64,000 nucleotides of DNA from Lota lota (GCA_026745465.1 JACYXH010000278.1:3340100-3404099), one strand, 5' to 3'. Positions 41,612-54,223 are shown, counted from the first letter of the stretch. Notes: a model not told the origin generated them from the sequence alone. Translations and numbers: made by a program.

Positions 41612-44117
41612 AGAATTTAGGACCTTTTAGCCATCTTGACCTTAAGAAGGAATCCACCTGCAAACCACATGATGCATCATCAGCTGGATTGTCTCTTGAA
41701 TGCACATGCTTCCATTGGGTTGTGCAGGAGAGGTCATGGATTACTGCAATCCTGTTCGCCACAAATGTATGAAATCTTTTGGTTTGATTATGGATGTATT
41801 TCAATACAGATGTGCTATCTGTCCAGAAAGTTGAGTCCTGGAGTGGTAGGTGCAGTTCCTTTCTTAGCATCCGATCAACTTTTACAGCCAGTGTAGCCGC
41901 TGCAAGCTCAAGTCTAGGTATTGTGATTTGCTTGAGGGGAGCTACAGGATATCTCGAATACGAAGGCCACATGGATGTTGTCCTGATAATTTGTGAATCT
42001 AACATAGCTTGCTGTGCCATAGCCAGACTCACTTGCGTCACAAAAATGATGAAGTTCAGCTTCCCTAACAGGGCCAAAGTTTTCAGGTTTTATACACCTT
42101 TCCACCTGAAATCCACTCAGCTGATTCACCTCTTCAAGCCATCTCTGCCAGGGCCTTTTAAGTTCATCTGAGATAACTTGATCCCATCCACATTTTGACC
42201 TACACAGCTCCTGGAGGATTTGTTTGGCCTTAAGGATAAAGGGGGAAAGGAAACCCAATGGATCGTAAATTGAGCTTACTGTGGAGAGAATACCTCTTCT
42301 TGTAGCAGGCCGACTCTTTATAGCCACTTTAAAGGCAAAAGTATCACAGTCAGTGTTCCATTGGATTCCAAGAGCCCTCTCAATTGGGGTTTCTTCCTTC
42401 ATCTTTTCATTATCCAAATCCAGTTCCTTTACTTGTTTGGCTTTGTGATGCTCAGGAATAGTTGCCATGACTTCACAATTATTACTGATCCACTTGGTCA
42501 ATGTGAAACCTCCCTGGTTGCAGACGTCTCCAAGATCTTTTATGAGCTTAATGGCCTGGTCCACTGTTGCCATAGACATGAGGCAATCATCAACATAAAA
42601 GTTGGATTTAATTGTGTTAATGACCTCCTTGTCATATTTATCATGGTTGTCTTAAGCAGTTTGGCGCAGGGCAAAGTTAGCGATGCTCGGAGATGACACA
42701 GCACCAAAAAGGTGGACTTTCATTCTGCAGACCTCAAAAGGTTGGCTGATATCACCATTAGGCCACCACAAAAATCTTAAGAAGTCCCTGTGATTTTCAT
42801 CCACCTGCACTTGATAGAACATTGCCTTGATGTCCGCCATGACCGCAATTTGTTCCTTGCGAAACCTTAGTAAAACTCCAATGAGGGTGTTCGTTAAGTC
42901 AGGACCTTGGAGGAGCTCTTTGTTCAAGGATGTACCTCGGTAAAAGGAGGTACAGTCAAACACCACTCTAAGCTTGAGCTTTTGCTTGTGGTAAACACCA
43001 TGATGTGGTATATACCAAACATGTCCATCACATCGGTTAAGCTGCTCCCGTGGTACCTTCTCCGCATAACCTTTATTCAGTACATCATTCATGAAGTCTT
43101 TATATTCTGCAGCATAGGCAGAATCATTCTTAAATTTCTTCATCAAGTTGAGTGTACGCTGTGCAGCCATTTCATAGTTGTCAGACATAACTTTTTCTTT
43201 GTCCCGAAAAGGTAAAGGTAAGTTAAAGTGACCATCTTTCAGGGTTATTGAACTTGACACAATATCCATAAACCTTTTGTCCTCAATTGACATCTCTTTT
43301 CTTTCATCATACTTATTTTCTAAGAAACCCTGGTTATATTGTTTGATGAGAGGATCGTTCAGCTCAACAACAGAGATCCGGTTGGCTGACACTGCAATGG
43401 GTACAGAGTGTTCTGCAATGGTGCGAGTCTTAAGTGGTCCATTTACCACCAATCCTAATAAGGTTTTGACTGCATATGGTCCATTGTTTTGGCTGTTGAT
43501 AACACGCCAAGGTTCCATTGCTCTCGGGACATCAGTTCCAATAAGAAGTTCAATATCAGCATCAATTTCATTTAGATGGATCTTACTGAGATGAGGCCAT
43601 TTTTTCAGATCCGCAGTGGTTACGATATTCTCTTTTGATACAGGTATCTTGTTCTGGGTGTAAACCTTGGCAGGTCCAAATATGTGCCACCCTCCAAATG
43701 TCCAACTTCCAGTCCTGTGACCTCGTAGGTTTTTGTGGGGTTTTCTTGTCCCATTGTTCGCAAAAGAATCTCTGTTTTGCGTCCGTTAGCATTCAGTTGG
43801 TTCATAAGGTTCTCTGTACAGAAGGTTGCTGTGCTGCCTGGATCAAGGAATGCATGTGTGAGTATAAACTTGCTCCCCTTCGCCACCTTGACTCTAACTG
43901 GAACTATAGAAAGTGCACAGTCCTTCCCGGCCCCAGTTGCATCAGTCGCTGAAACAAGAGCGCTACTAATTGACATTTCACCTGTCTCATTTAGTTGATT
44001 TTCTTGATTTGGGCCTTTGTGCTTTGAATGTGGAGCACAGTTGGATGTCTCTTTTGACAAACCTGACACGTTTCTCTTCTTTTGCAATTTTTGCTTAAAT
44101 GTCCTTTCATTAGGCAA
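41589..44117 (-). pseudogene. Pol (protease, RT, RNase H) of the younger BEL/Pao
   Basis: Protease: 'HAFLDPGSTATFCTENL' (D-x-G-S intact). A frame break near 43600-43520 precedes the long RT frame 43518-42652: 'DGHVWYIPHHGVYHKQKLKLR', 'LLQGPDLTNTLIGVLLRF', 'VMADIKAMFYQVQV', 'RFLWWPNGD', 'GAVSSPSIANFAL'. An in-frame TAA (42652-42654) is followed by 'NFYVDDCLMSMAT', the intact catalytic YVDD, up to 41914. A frameshift near 42000 leads into RNase H: 'PRLELAAATLAVKVDRML', 'FWTDSTSVLKYI', 'WKHVHSRDNPADDAS'. All RT/RNase H catalytic residues seen are kept, yet there are one nonsense and two frame breaks, and integrase is missing. Confidence 0.8.
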
Positions 44118-45831
44118 CCAAAGCAGTAACCATTACTTCTCAAGAAATCAATCTTTTTTTCATGTAGCTGGGTTTTGAATTGTGAGCAGTCAGTCACGGC
44201 ATGTTTTCCTTGGCAGAATCCACATAAGACAGTAACACTGGGCCAATCGTGACGCTGTTGTTGCATTGAAGGTTGTTTAACAGTGCAATCTCTATTGTCA
44301 GTATTCACTGCCACTGAAGTCAGAAAGCTGCTATCTCTGCCCTTTGACCCCTTTAATTCAGTAGTTCTGCTCTTTGGGAAAACCTTTTTTAGCAGATATT
44401 TGGTCTTGAATGTCTCCAAACAATGGGTCCAAGAGCATTTTAGCTTGTTTTTCAATAAATTCCACTAGGTGTTGGAAATGAGCTCTTCTTCCAGTTTTCT
44501 GTTGGGTCTCATAGGCTATTGTTCGCCATTTTTCCCTGAGTTTGTACGGCAGTTTAGATGCATTCCGCCTCAAGTTTGATGGGATACCAAGTTAATCCAT
44601 GTCCTGTAAATCCTTCATCACATTACAGCATCCTCTTAAATACATTGCATAAGTGTGCAGTGCTTTTCCATCCTCAGCTTTAATTGCTGTCCAGTTCAAG
44701 GCCTTTTCCAAGTAAGCTCCAGAGATTTTCATTTCGTTCCCAAAATGTTCCTTTAAAAGCCTTTTAGCTTCAGCATAGCCTCAGTTTGCTTCCATATGTA
44801 AACAACTGCGAACCAGATCTCTTGGCAGACCAGCGGTAAATTGTTCAAGGTAATAAGAGTCTATCCTGATTATTTTTGTTTTTTCTTCAATCAAGTGTTC
44901 AAATGCATGTATGAAAGACTGATATGTTAGCGGGTTTCCATCAAACACTGCAATCTCCCTCGCAGGTAGTAGAGCCAGTTTCTGTTGTGAAATAATAAGT
45001 TCAGCAATGTCACTTTGCCTTTGAATAACCATATTCACGTTTTCATGAGCACTGTGATCTGTTGCCTGATTGATCAGATCACTGTGGTTGTGCACTCTGA
45101 GCTCTGCATGCCTATTAGAGCTTCCTGTGGGCTGAAGGTTGCTAAAAACTGCTCTCTGAAGTGGGGTCTTTGGTATAGCACCCAGTTGCATAAATTCCTC
45201 TTCAGTAGCCGTAGCTTCCAGGCCTTGTTTATGATCATAATAATATTCATTTATAGCATCTTCTTGAGATTTGCCATCCAAATCCTCTTCTTCGTTTTGA
45301 AGGACATTTATTTTTGCGGTTGACGCTGCTATTTCCGCTTCCAGCTCCATTTGCTCTAGTTTAGTTTTCAGCCTTACTTCTTCCAGTTGTAGTGCTTGTT
45401 TGTCTTTCAGTGCAGCAGCGCGAGCCAGCAGAGCTGCCCTTTCCGCCTTGGCTTTCTTAAACTCTGAGGAAACTGAGGAGGAGGCAGAGCCTCTTGACTC
45501 TTGACTCAATGTGTTCTCTTTTCCATGTCTCAACCTCTTTCATAAAATAATTCAGGTTAGTCATTCTGGGTTCATACCAGTCAGTATGATCTGTTTCCTT
45601 TTCCTCCTTAGATAAGAGGTTTTGCACAGATTTATGGGCATTTTTTAATTCATCCACAGCACCTTTGAATGTTTCAAAGTCATTAAGTTCATCAATATTT
45701 CCATCATCCACCATCAGATCTTTAATTTCATTTATCCTTCGTGTACACACTCCCAGTCTGGCCCGCCGTGTTGCAATGCGGGATTTCAACAACTCCTCAG
45801 CCTCAGCTGCGGTCTCTGGAATTTCCGTCAT
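43991..45831 (-). pseudogene. Gag of the younger BEL/Pao
   Basis: ATG (45831) opens 'TEIPETAAEAEELLKSRI', with a coiled-coil N-terminus. Near 45500 the frame shifts into 45533-44781: long Lys/Glu/Ala-rich coiled coil (KAERAALLARAAALKDKQAL), then the gag core 'IAVFDGNPLTYQSFIHAFEHLIEEKT' and 'YLEQFTAGLPRDLVRSC'. 44780-44580 is broken by stops; 'KLPYKLREKWRTIAYE', 'DPLFGDIQDQ' and CCHC knuckles ('CFGCLMKGHLSKNC', 'CQVCQKRH') follow. This is the regular BEL gag layout. Confidence 0.75.
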
Positions 45832-46167
45832 TCTTACCGATCAATCACGTTTTAATCACCGGTCCTTATTATTCTCTGGTATCCTTCAACCGTCATTTAA
45901 TACTTTGTTAATCATTTATTTACAGTTCATATCTCGTCCAGCATGTCAATCCAGTCAATCCAAACTGGGTGCGGCGCTTTCATTCCTTTATTTCGATTCG
46001 ATCAGCTGATTTTACTCACGGCCCTCAGGCTGTTTTCTCCGTAGACGTATCATCGGCAGGATTCCCAGAATTTATCCTTTACTTCTTAGTCTTTAAGAAG
46101 GTTTAGTGACTTGTTATGGCGACTTCTTCACTGTCTAATTTCCTTAGTCGCCCTTTTTTAGATGGAT

Positions 46168-46502
46168 TGTGACTCGTAGGGGGAAAATAAGCACTCGCGG
46201 AGATCCTTTAGTTTCATTTAAAAAATGCCTCATTTATTAGGTCAAAATCAATTCTCCGTGGTTGACTTTCTACAAAAAACTTAAACGTTTACCAAAATAA
46301 ATGATTATAAATAAACTACGGTCACTAGACTGTTTCTTTGTCCACCTCTCCTACTCAAACAAGTAGAACTTTCCAAGCTGTCCTCCAGCTGCTCCTTACA
46401 CCTGTGAAGGTGACCTAACTAGGAGGAGGCGGAGATTGCTGTAGTCTAACAACCAATCAAATTAATTTGTCCAGACACGAAGTACATAAACCAAATCCAA
46501 CA
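46168..46502 (-). repeat. 5' LTR of the younger BEL/Pao
   Basis: On the minus strand it begins TGTTGGATTTGG (46502) and ends CGAGTCACA (46168), about 335 bp, with an AATAAATGA polyadenylation-like stretch near 46240. The sequence to its left on the same strand is the older gag. No second LTR copy is in the window. Confidence 0.6.
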
Positions 46503-46504
46503 AT

Positions 46505-48040
46505 TTAGAGACAAAATAGAAAACAATACAACAAATAATCTTGTTTGTTTTTTACAACAAAATGTTTAAACACCAATATGTATATTATGGCTCCAACAGA
46601 CCTTGTGCTGCGATAATTGACAGCTTGATCTTGAATGTAGCCAAATACGGGGTCTGTTATGACCTTTACTTGTTTTTCAGTTAACTTGACCAGATCACTG
46701 AACCTTGCTTTTCTTTTCCGCCTTTCCTGTAGCTGATAGAATTCTGATCTCCACCTCTCTCTGAGTTTATATTGCAACTTGGTGACCAGACATATTAGAT
46801 TGGAGGCTAAGTCAAGCTTCTCCATATATGCAATTTCCTTCATGGCGTTACAGCACCGTCTGAGATACAAAGCAAAGGCCTCTAATATTTTAGTCCTCGG
46901 GTTTGATTGGGGATCAGGACAGGGCCTTTTCTATGTACGCATTAGCGATTATGAACTTGTTGCCGAAATGCTCTTGCAGGAGGTCTTTGGCTTTCCTTTA
47001 ACCCCTCTCTGGATCCATATACAGGATTGTTCTGACTGGTTCAGTAGCAGTAATGTCAGTTTTGCTCTGCAAGATGTGTAGAGCTGCATCTTCCATGGGG
47101 TTCAATTGGGTTGAAGGGATTGGTTGTGCTACATGTGATTGGGATTGTATAGGGGTTCTTTGTGTTTTAACGGATTGGTGTGGCGCTCTGACCTCTGGCT
47201 GAGCTGGGTGATACAGTGAATGGCCTTCCTTTGGATGCACAGTTAGTGTGTCTGCAATGCCCCTTTGCACTAGTTCCTTGTGGGTGAAACTCAGTTTTAT
47301 TTCCATTCCAGAAATTGCATCTTTTTCTAAATTTTCATCGTAATACTAATTCATTTCATCCACATGTGAAGTTTTGATTTAAGTTTCCATACTATTGAAG
47401 ACAGTTATTTTAGCTGTAGTAGCTTCTAGCTCAGATTTCAGTTCCAAAGTTTCCTTTCGTTTCCTTAGTTGCTTCTTTTGTTTATTCAGTTCTTCCTCTT
47501 CCTCCTCCAACGCATGTTTTTCCTTAAGTGCCGTTAATTTTGCCTTTTCTGTTTCCGCATGGATGCAGGCAGAGGCGGTAGATGAAATGGTTGAGTTGGA
47601 CCTGTTGGAAACTGAGGAAACACTGTCACTGGGAGCAACTTCATCATCAGAAACCGTCCTGTTTATGGAATCTGACAGCCATTTCCCCACATCAACAATG
47701 AACTCATTATTGCAGGAAATTTTGGGTTCAAACAGTGTCATTTTGTTCATTGTTCTCTTCCTCATTGAACGTTTGATAGGACGTGCATTTCTTCAAATTC
47801 TCCTAATAAAGCATAATATTTGACCGTGTTCTCTTTTATTTCATCTTCATTCATATTGTCCTTCATCTATTCCTTGATTACGTTCTTTCTGCGCGATAGC
47901 TGTCCGAGCTTGGCCTTTCTGGATAAGCGGATTTTATTAACATGTTCTTTTAAAAGATTTGCTGCGGTTTCATCTTCCTTCGAATCTGGCAGAAGTTTCA
48001 AATATTCCCTAGTAGTAGCATTAGCCAATGCTCCACTAGC
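46505..48040 (-). pseudogene. Gag N-terminal half of the older BEL/Pao
   Basis: ATG at 48040 starts 'ASGALANATTREYLKLLPD', then 'KLGQLSRRKNVIKE' before a stop. 47765-47379 is a coiled-coil frame (EKHALEEEEEELNKQKKQL), 47306-46998 a Pro/Gln-rich linker, and 46870-46505 'RRCCNAMKEIAYMEKLDLA', 'LQYKLRERWRSEFYQLQE' and 'DPVFGYIQDQ', the same gag core as in the younger element. It stops precisely at the younger LTR and continues at about 41611. Confidence 0.7.
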
Positions 48041-48830
48041 CATTTTTCACAGATTGTTTTACCTTTAATCAATATTAATATTTTAACACACTTTAGAACA
48101 TGCGTCAATTCCAATTAATTAATTACAGTCCCGATATGAAGTTAACTGCGCTAAGGCGCTCCATTTGGCCCATTCTTTCTTTCGTTAAGCAGCGGCACTC
48201 TAAACAATTAATTTTGATCCGATGTTCGTCCAATCCATTCCAATAGTGGTCCTGAATTGAGTTTCAATCCAACTCTAACAAATTAATTGTCCAGTTTTAA
48301 GTTTCAGCAAATATTGTAGCATTCCAAGTCTTTAAAACTTTTCATACCGCTCAATTGCGTTGTTTCAGGACGAGCCGCGTCCATTGCTCTTTGTTTGCGA
48401 TTTGGTAACACGCTGTTTCCAAACAATCCATTTCTTCTTGGAAGGTCCAACAATCAAAGAATCCAAAGCAAGTCTTTGGACTAATGTAGTGACTATGATT
48501 TATATTGTCCTTTGTGTAGATCACCCTTGGGCTGACTGGGTATAGGCTATAGTAGACGTTGTTGGATTGTGAAAAAACTGAATGTCCAGATGCAAATCTT
48601 TGTTTATTTATGATTGATTCCAACCGATTTAACTAAATGTTCAAAAGTAAGGATTATGGTTATAAACAGAAAACGTTAAGGCAAGCCCGACAAGGTCTAA
48701 AGACTGTATGCTTTCCCAGCATAAAACACCACCTCAAGGCCAAAGGTTCTCTCCTTTAAGGCCCACTTGCCCTGTAGGGGGAGTACGCGGCATAAACAGC
48801 CATTAACAAAACAAGACACACGCAGACAAA
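48041..48830 (-). other. Leader and possible 5' LTR of the older BEL/Pao
   Basis: Minus strand, upstream of the older gag ATG. An AATAAACAAAG polyadenylation-like motif near 48605 followed by ...CACAATCCAACA (48570-48558) suggests an LTR end there; the LTR start is not obvious. No coding potential. Confidence 0.35.
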
Positions 48831-48859
48831 GTACTAAAAATGACAATTTAATGAGAAAG

Positions 48860-49245
48860 GAATTGGCTCCTACAACCAGGGAAGACCTGATGCGGATGCC
48901 AGGAATGCAGAAGAACAGTTATGTTGCCACTATACTTCCTACTTCCAAATCGGTTGGACCCACCCTACGTACCACAAACTTAGGAATTCCAATTCAATAA
49001 GGTGTGCTTTAATAAATACATTTCTAAAGGGGTGTCTAAGGTTTTAACAAGGTGTACATAAGCTGTTTTTACACACAAGGAAAACTGGGTATTAGAGGTT
49101 ACTAGGAGAAAAGACCTGTAGTGGATAACAGGAATACAGAAGATCAGTTATGTGGCCACTGTACTTCCTGCTTCCAAATCGGTTGGACCTACCCTACGTA
49201 CCACAAACTTAGAAATTCCATTTCAATAAGACATATTTAAAGGTT
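48860..49245. repeat. Imperfect tandem duplication, ~240-bp period
   Basis: 48895-48995 (GGATGCCAGGAATGCAGAAGAACAG...CTTCCAAATCGGTTGGACC...CCCTACGTACCACAAACTTAG) recurs at 49125-49225 with scattered changes. Intervening parts differ more. No genes. Confidence 0.7.
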
Positions 49246-50404
49246 TAAACAATACTAGGTGGATAGAAGATGATGGACCTAATCAATACAGTGTTGTAAA
49301 TTCTAACAATTTGGTTAAAACAATATTGGCCGTGGACGCTTTTGGACTTGGGCATTGTTAAAACATCTGTATTTCCCTTAATCCCATTTTTTAAACAGGA
49401 TTAAAACAGGTTGCATCCTTAATTTTCTGCTTTCCCCTTAATCCCTTTATTCCTCATGTTTAATTGCAGTTATGTTTAATGTTAAACTTTGTTTCAGCAT
49501 CATAGCCAAGTTCTTGTTATAGGATTATTGCGAAAGATTTGCATCCTTTTATATTTTTCTGCTTTCCCCTTAATCACTTTATCCACATTATTTCAGTTAC
49601 GTTCAATGTTGGACACGCACACACAAAAACACACACACAAAAACGTATATAACTGTATACTGCATCTGTTTTTGTTTGTAGTGCTAACACTTTGTCTTAC
49701 AGATTGGAGTTATGAAAGAAGTTAGGAAATCATATTTGGTAGTAGGTATTCCAAGAGCTTCCTTGATTGCCAAAGGGGTCATGGAAGAATTTGTTAGACA
49801 GTCCTCAATTGGCAAAAATAGCATGTTTGGTTTTGATTCCCTCTGGAATAATTAAACCACCAATTCTATTTACATAAAGAACTTTTATAGAACCTATATT
49901 TATAAATAGTAATAGTAATAATAATAGTAGTAATATTAAAGTTGCAAGCAGCGTTTAACGGGGGCCAAGCCTTATACAGACTGTTAAGACCTTTTCTGTA
50001 TTAGACAAGGTAGACAGAAATGGTATAGCCACAGCTTGGGTCTGGTGAAGCGTTTAAAAACGTTCATGACCTTACGTCAAAAGGGCGAGGAGTTATGCTT
50101 CTTTAAAGTCTTTAAGCTATTGCTATAGCGCCCCCTTTTGCCTAAAAGTGAGGATGTCACATTGTTTAAGAATTTCATGCTGAACAACTTTTGTTTGGAC
50201 TCAAGATCATAGGAGTCCATATTTATGTCGAAAAAGGCATTTGCGTCCATACGGACCGATTTGGGCCTCTGGCGGCAATGTTGTTTTGCCCTAATCGGAA
50301 AAGTGAGGATGTCATCTTGTTCAGTATTTCATGCTGAACAACTGAACATAGGTTTACCGTGAGGAGAGACAAATGTCTACAAAATGTCATGACCTTAGGT
50401 CACA
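49246..50404. repeat. Repeat debris: short tandem duplications, CA tract and unclassified repeat
   Basis: TTTTCTGCTTTCCCCTTAATCCCTTTAT (about 49420) recurs at 49555. An (ACACACAAAA)n tract is at 49615-49645. AGTTGCAAGCAGCG...CGGGGGCCAAGC (49940-49970) starts an unclassified dispersed repeat, in which AAAAGTGAGGATGTCA...ATTTCATGCTGAACAACT occurs twice (50142 and 50297). No reading frame is recognisable. Confidence 0.5.
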
Positions 50405-51595
50405 TGTGTCATACACAAGGCCACCATATCATTTTATGTGGCCCGTGAGAGCTTAAAATATAAATGTCTTAAAATAAGTCAATTCGGCTTTACTTTTTAC
50501 CATGAACTACATCTCCCACAATGCATTTTGATATGGCAACCCGCGAAATAACGGCATCCTGCCACTAGATTTCAGTGTTTCCACAGCGACGTTTATTATT
50601 ACAGTTGAAAAAGATCTACGAATAATCCCAAAATGTCCAACAAGAGAAAAATTGATTCAGAGGGAAAGCTATTTAATGAAAGATGGGAAAGCTCAGCTAT
50701 CCATTTTTATAAGAGGCGTGAAAGCAGACTTCACTGTCAGTGAGGAGCTCTTGGATGTAGCTGCCATGCATGGGACGACAACAAGGAGGGACATTTTTGA
50801 TGCGGTGGAGAGGTCCGTAAGTAAAACTAATTTACCCTAGGAAACGTTGGTAGGGCTAACTACCGATGGCGCACCTGCAATGTGTGGACAAAAAACAGGC
50901 CTGGTTGGACTAGTGAAGGAGAAAATGCAAAAACTTAACTGCCACACACCTCTGATAACTTATCATTGCATTATCCACCAAGAAGCTCTGTGTGTGGAAA
51001 GGTTCTGGAACTGGTAGATATAATGACCACGGTCATGAACCGTGACTTTCATTCGGCCACGTGCCCTGAATCACTGCCAGTTCCAGCTGTTTTTAAAGGA
51101 CGTGGGCTCGGAGCATGGAGATGTGCCGTACCATACAGAAGTAAGGTGGCTGAGTAGGAGCGCGGTCCTCAAACGGTTTTTTGAGCTTAGCGAAGAAATT
51201 GCTCTTTTCACGCAAAGTAAAATGAAAACCCTTGCTTGAACTGTCGGATCCAAACTGGCTGTGTGATTTTGCTATGTTGTGTGACATTACGGAGCATCTG
51301 GCCAAACTGAATCAGAGGCTGCAAAGACGCAAACAAGTCATCACGCAGGTGTCTGACATGATCACAGCTTTCCAGCGTAAACTGCAACTATGGAAGTCCC
51401 AACTGGAACAGGACAATCTTGCCCACTTTCCTGTCTGTCAGAGCATCTCAGCCTCAGTTCCCGGTGCTTTTTCATGAGCTCGGTTGGCTACCAAAGTGAA
51501 CCGGTTAATTAATTAATTTGATCGGCGCTTCTCTGACTTTAGAACACAGCATTCAGGCTTTGCCAATATTGGCAATCCTTTCACCGCTGCTTGTG
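50405..51595 (+). pseudogene. hAT transposase, GTF2IRD2/SCAND3-like (copy 4), deleted
   Basis: Left part ATGTGTCATACACAAGGCC...GTGGCCCGTGAGAGCTTA resembles the ends of this hAT group. ATG 50633 gives '[18 protein letters not shown]' and then jumps, out of frame, to '[21 protein letters not shown]', so the zinc finger and following ~120 residues are deleted. '[14 protein letters not shown]', '[15 protein letters not shown]', '[11 protein letters not shown]' and '[20 protein letters not shown]' follow with several frame changes and a stop at 51237-51239; '[21 protein letters not shown]' and 'FANIGNPFTAA' close it near 51595. No dimerisation domain and no right end. Confidence 0.7.
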
Positions 51596-54223
51596 TCTTT
51601 TCCTTGTGTTGTTGGTTAGCAAGATTAAGGTAAGGTCTGCTTGCAGGTTGACTATGTCTGTGTTACACCCTCTCCCGTGTTTCTGTCAAACTCCGCCATC
51701 TAGTGGCATCCAGCTACCTTTACACCATGTGCTTCTGTTTACCTCCCCTCGTTAATTAACCATGTGCACTCCTGTCCACACACTCCTCGCGGCAATCAGC
51801 CAATCACCCTCCACAGTACTAAAGCACTGGCTCCCCTCAGAGCCCCTCAGAGCCAGTTTAATAATCAATGATGTTGACTGGGTAAGTAAGTGAAAGTAGA
51901 ACGCAGCTTAAGTGGAAGTTTTCATTTGACATAAATTGCCTTTGCAATGGGAGAGGATTTACTATTTCGTGTTAAGATTATTAAATACAAAGTTAAACAT
52001 TGGTAGCTTTATCAAACTTGGTATTTTAATACCAAGTTTTAATATATTTTAATATATTATTAGCAAAAAGTGCCCCTTTTCTAATTTATTTTTTGGAAGT
52101 AATTTGCCTTGCAACAAAAAGCTGCAGTGTAACTGCTTGGCAGGAAATTCGTTTGCAGTACCTGTCGTACGTCACGTGTCACACGTCACATGTCATACGT
52201 ATCTGCTACTTCTAACCGGAGGAAGAAGAACACGCCATCATTTTGTGTGATTTGAGACGGTGAAGAGACGTGTGGTGGCTAGGCTAACCATGTTAGCTTG
52301 ATTTTTGACTTGTGCATGCATCAATAGAAAGGATTAGGTGTAATGTATATGTTCTGCGTCATTCATAAATGTGAGTGGAAATGAGTCGTCATTTTCACGT
52401 TGTTTAACGTTTAAGAAATGTGGCAGGCCATTTTGATGGTCCGAAATAGTTGAAAAAAGCCTTATATCCGTCGCCAATGTGTCTCATTTACTTAGAGTTT
52501 GCTAATTTGTAGTGTTATATTATACATCATCATTATGTTTTCCCTAAAGTTAAGTTTACACATACATGTTTTACAATGTGTTGCGATGTTGTATTACGGT
52601 AGGCCCAGTTGTGTAACCCGCTGATATGATTCGCGTGTATTGGCGTTATTACGTTACAGGATATGAAAGGCTATTTGAGCAAATAAGGTCTTAAATTTGT
52701 CGCGTTAACGCGATCGATCTCTGCGTGGTAACATGTAGAGTTTGGTCGTGTTAACACGTAATGTTTTTACCTGTTAAAGCGACAACAATTGAGATGTTAA
52801 CGTCAGGTCTTACGATTAGGCCTTAAGACGTCTTATCTCTTATCTAACACGCAAATGGACTATCGCAGCCAACGGGTTGTCCCATTCTTGTCTAGTAGGG
52901 ATTAGTAGTATGACAGCATAAACCTAACGATTCATCTTAAACTGATAAGTTTCCTCATCGGCTGATGTTGCTATTTTATCTCGTCATTTATGCACACATG
53001 CTACTTTGTGTTGTTAGACATCAGTGGTGAAACTCACAAATATTGATGATTGCCTAATCTGAAAATTCTTATTTTGTGTGATATTATTCTGTAGCTGATT
53101 AACAGGATATTTAAATGAAGTATTCTTGAAGTGTATAGTATTTTATAGTCAACGACAGGCATAATTAACCATCCCTATTCAAAGATTGTTAAGACTGGCA
53201 TGTAGTAGTGTTTGACAAATACAACATATTTTTATATGCACATTGATTATGCATTCAGTCAATTGTTTTCCTTCAATAATGTTGAGCCTTTAAGGATTTT
53301 CCTGAGTTAAAGCAACCTATCAATTAATTGTGTAAAGGTATAATTGCAATAATGATTGTACCTCATATCCTTTTTCCTGTTTTCTGTCTCTTCTATGTAA
53401 CACCAGAAAAAACTACCGGTGTTTTCAGTTTGTGCATACATCTGAATAATATGAACATATTTTTAACTATGGAGTGTTAAAATAACGTTAAATGTAATTA
53501 TCCTACGTGTAATGATTCTTCAAATTGATCTTGCATAAAACCCTTTTTTTCATCGGTTTGTGGAAAGAACTAGTCAAATGTAGTTCTGGTCTATTCTATG
53601 CGCGCATCAGAATTATATATTAAAATATTCCATATTTCAAGTAATGGCCAGTTGAATTTTGTATTCACACAATTGGATTGCAGTCACCTTTTTCATCTTT
53701 CACCTTACATAAAACGTTGTTCTGAAGATGTGTGCTCTAGGTTGTATATTCTATTACATGAAATATGGACAGATTTTCTCAGTAATTATGCATTAACCAC
53801 TTTTATAATGGCTATGCTACCCAATAGGACACTTTATCAGCTTTTTCCACATGTAACCTTTAATACAGACCTTTGTACTGTAGCTTTCTTGATGAAACCA
53901 GTATAATATATTTGTGAAAGTAAAATGGACCTTCCATATGTGGATCCAACTGTAGAATCTTGAAATAGCACATTTTAAAAAGTTTATGCTAGTGCATAAT
54001 TAAGTTATTCACCTTGCATAACATTTCCTTTATAGTTTTGTAGATTAAACCAATATAATATAATATAGTTATGGTTACAATTATTAAGTAATGGAATGTT
54101 GAATTATGCCTTTAAACCATATTGTACTTGATCACCCTTCATGTTTCACCTTGCCAGCCCTTTTCTTCATGATTGAATATAAAGGCAATACAATATAGTT
54201 ACAGATTAGATAGATAAAGGCAT
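51596..54223. other. Gene-free A/T-rich stretch
   Basis: About 2.6 kb without a recognisable gene or terminal repeat. 52150-52200 has a small run of CACGTCACATGTCATACGT-like repeats and 52700-52790 several GTTAACACG/CGTTAACGCG palindromic motifs. The 102-codon frame at 53598 resembles nothing I know and has low-complexity A/T composition. Confidence 0.5.

Larger units (their letters stand above)
41589..46502 (-). mobile_element. Younger BEL/Pao retrotransposon, 3' part deleted
   Basis: 5' LTR 46502-46168, leader, gag (45831-43991), protease-RT-RNase H (44117-41589). It breaks off inside RNase H ('WLKGPKFFEETKRQ') and passes without a 3' LTR or integrase into the older BEL. It interrupts the older gag, so it came later. 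Confidence 0.75.
36217..48040 (-). mobile_element. Older BEL/Pao retrotransposon, split by a younger BEL and an LTR fragment
   Basis: Read on the minus strand: gag N-terminus (48040-46505), interruption by a younger BEL (46502 to about 41600), zinc-knuckle region and protease (41611-40796), RT (about 40500-39770), connection (39660-39448), interruption by 38413-39425, RNase H (38412-38218), integrase (about 37800-36737) and the C-terminal DUF5641-like end (36600-36217). The order is that of BEL/Pao. Many stops and shifts, and no 3' LTR found. Confidence 0.75.

Noticed and set aside
53598..53906. 102-codon ORF as a possible small gene
   Set aside because: A/T-rich composition, no motif, no splice or repeat context; expected by chance in 2.6 kb of A/T-rich DNA.
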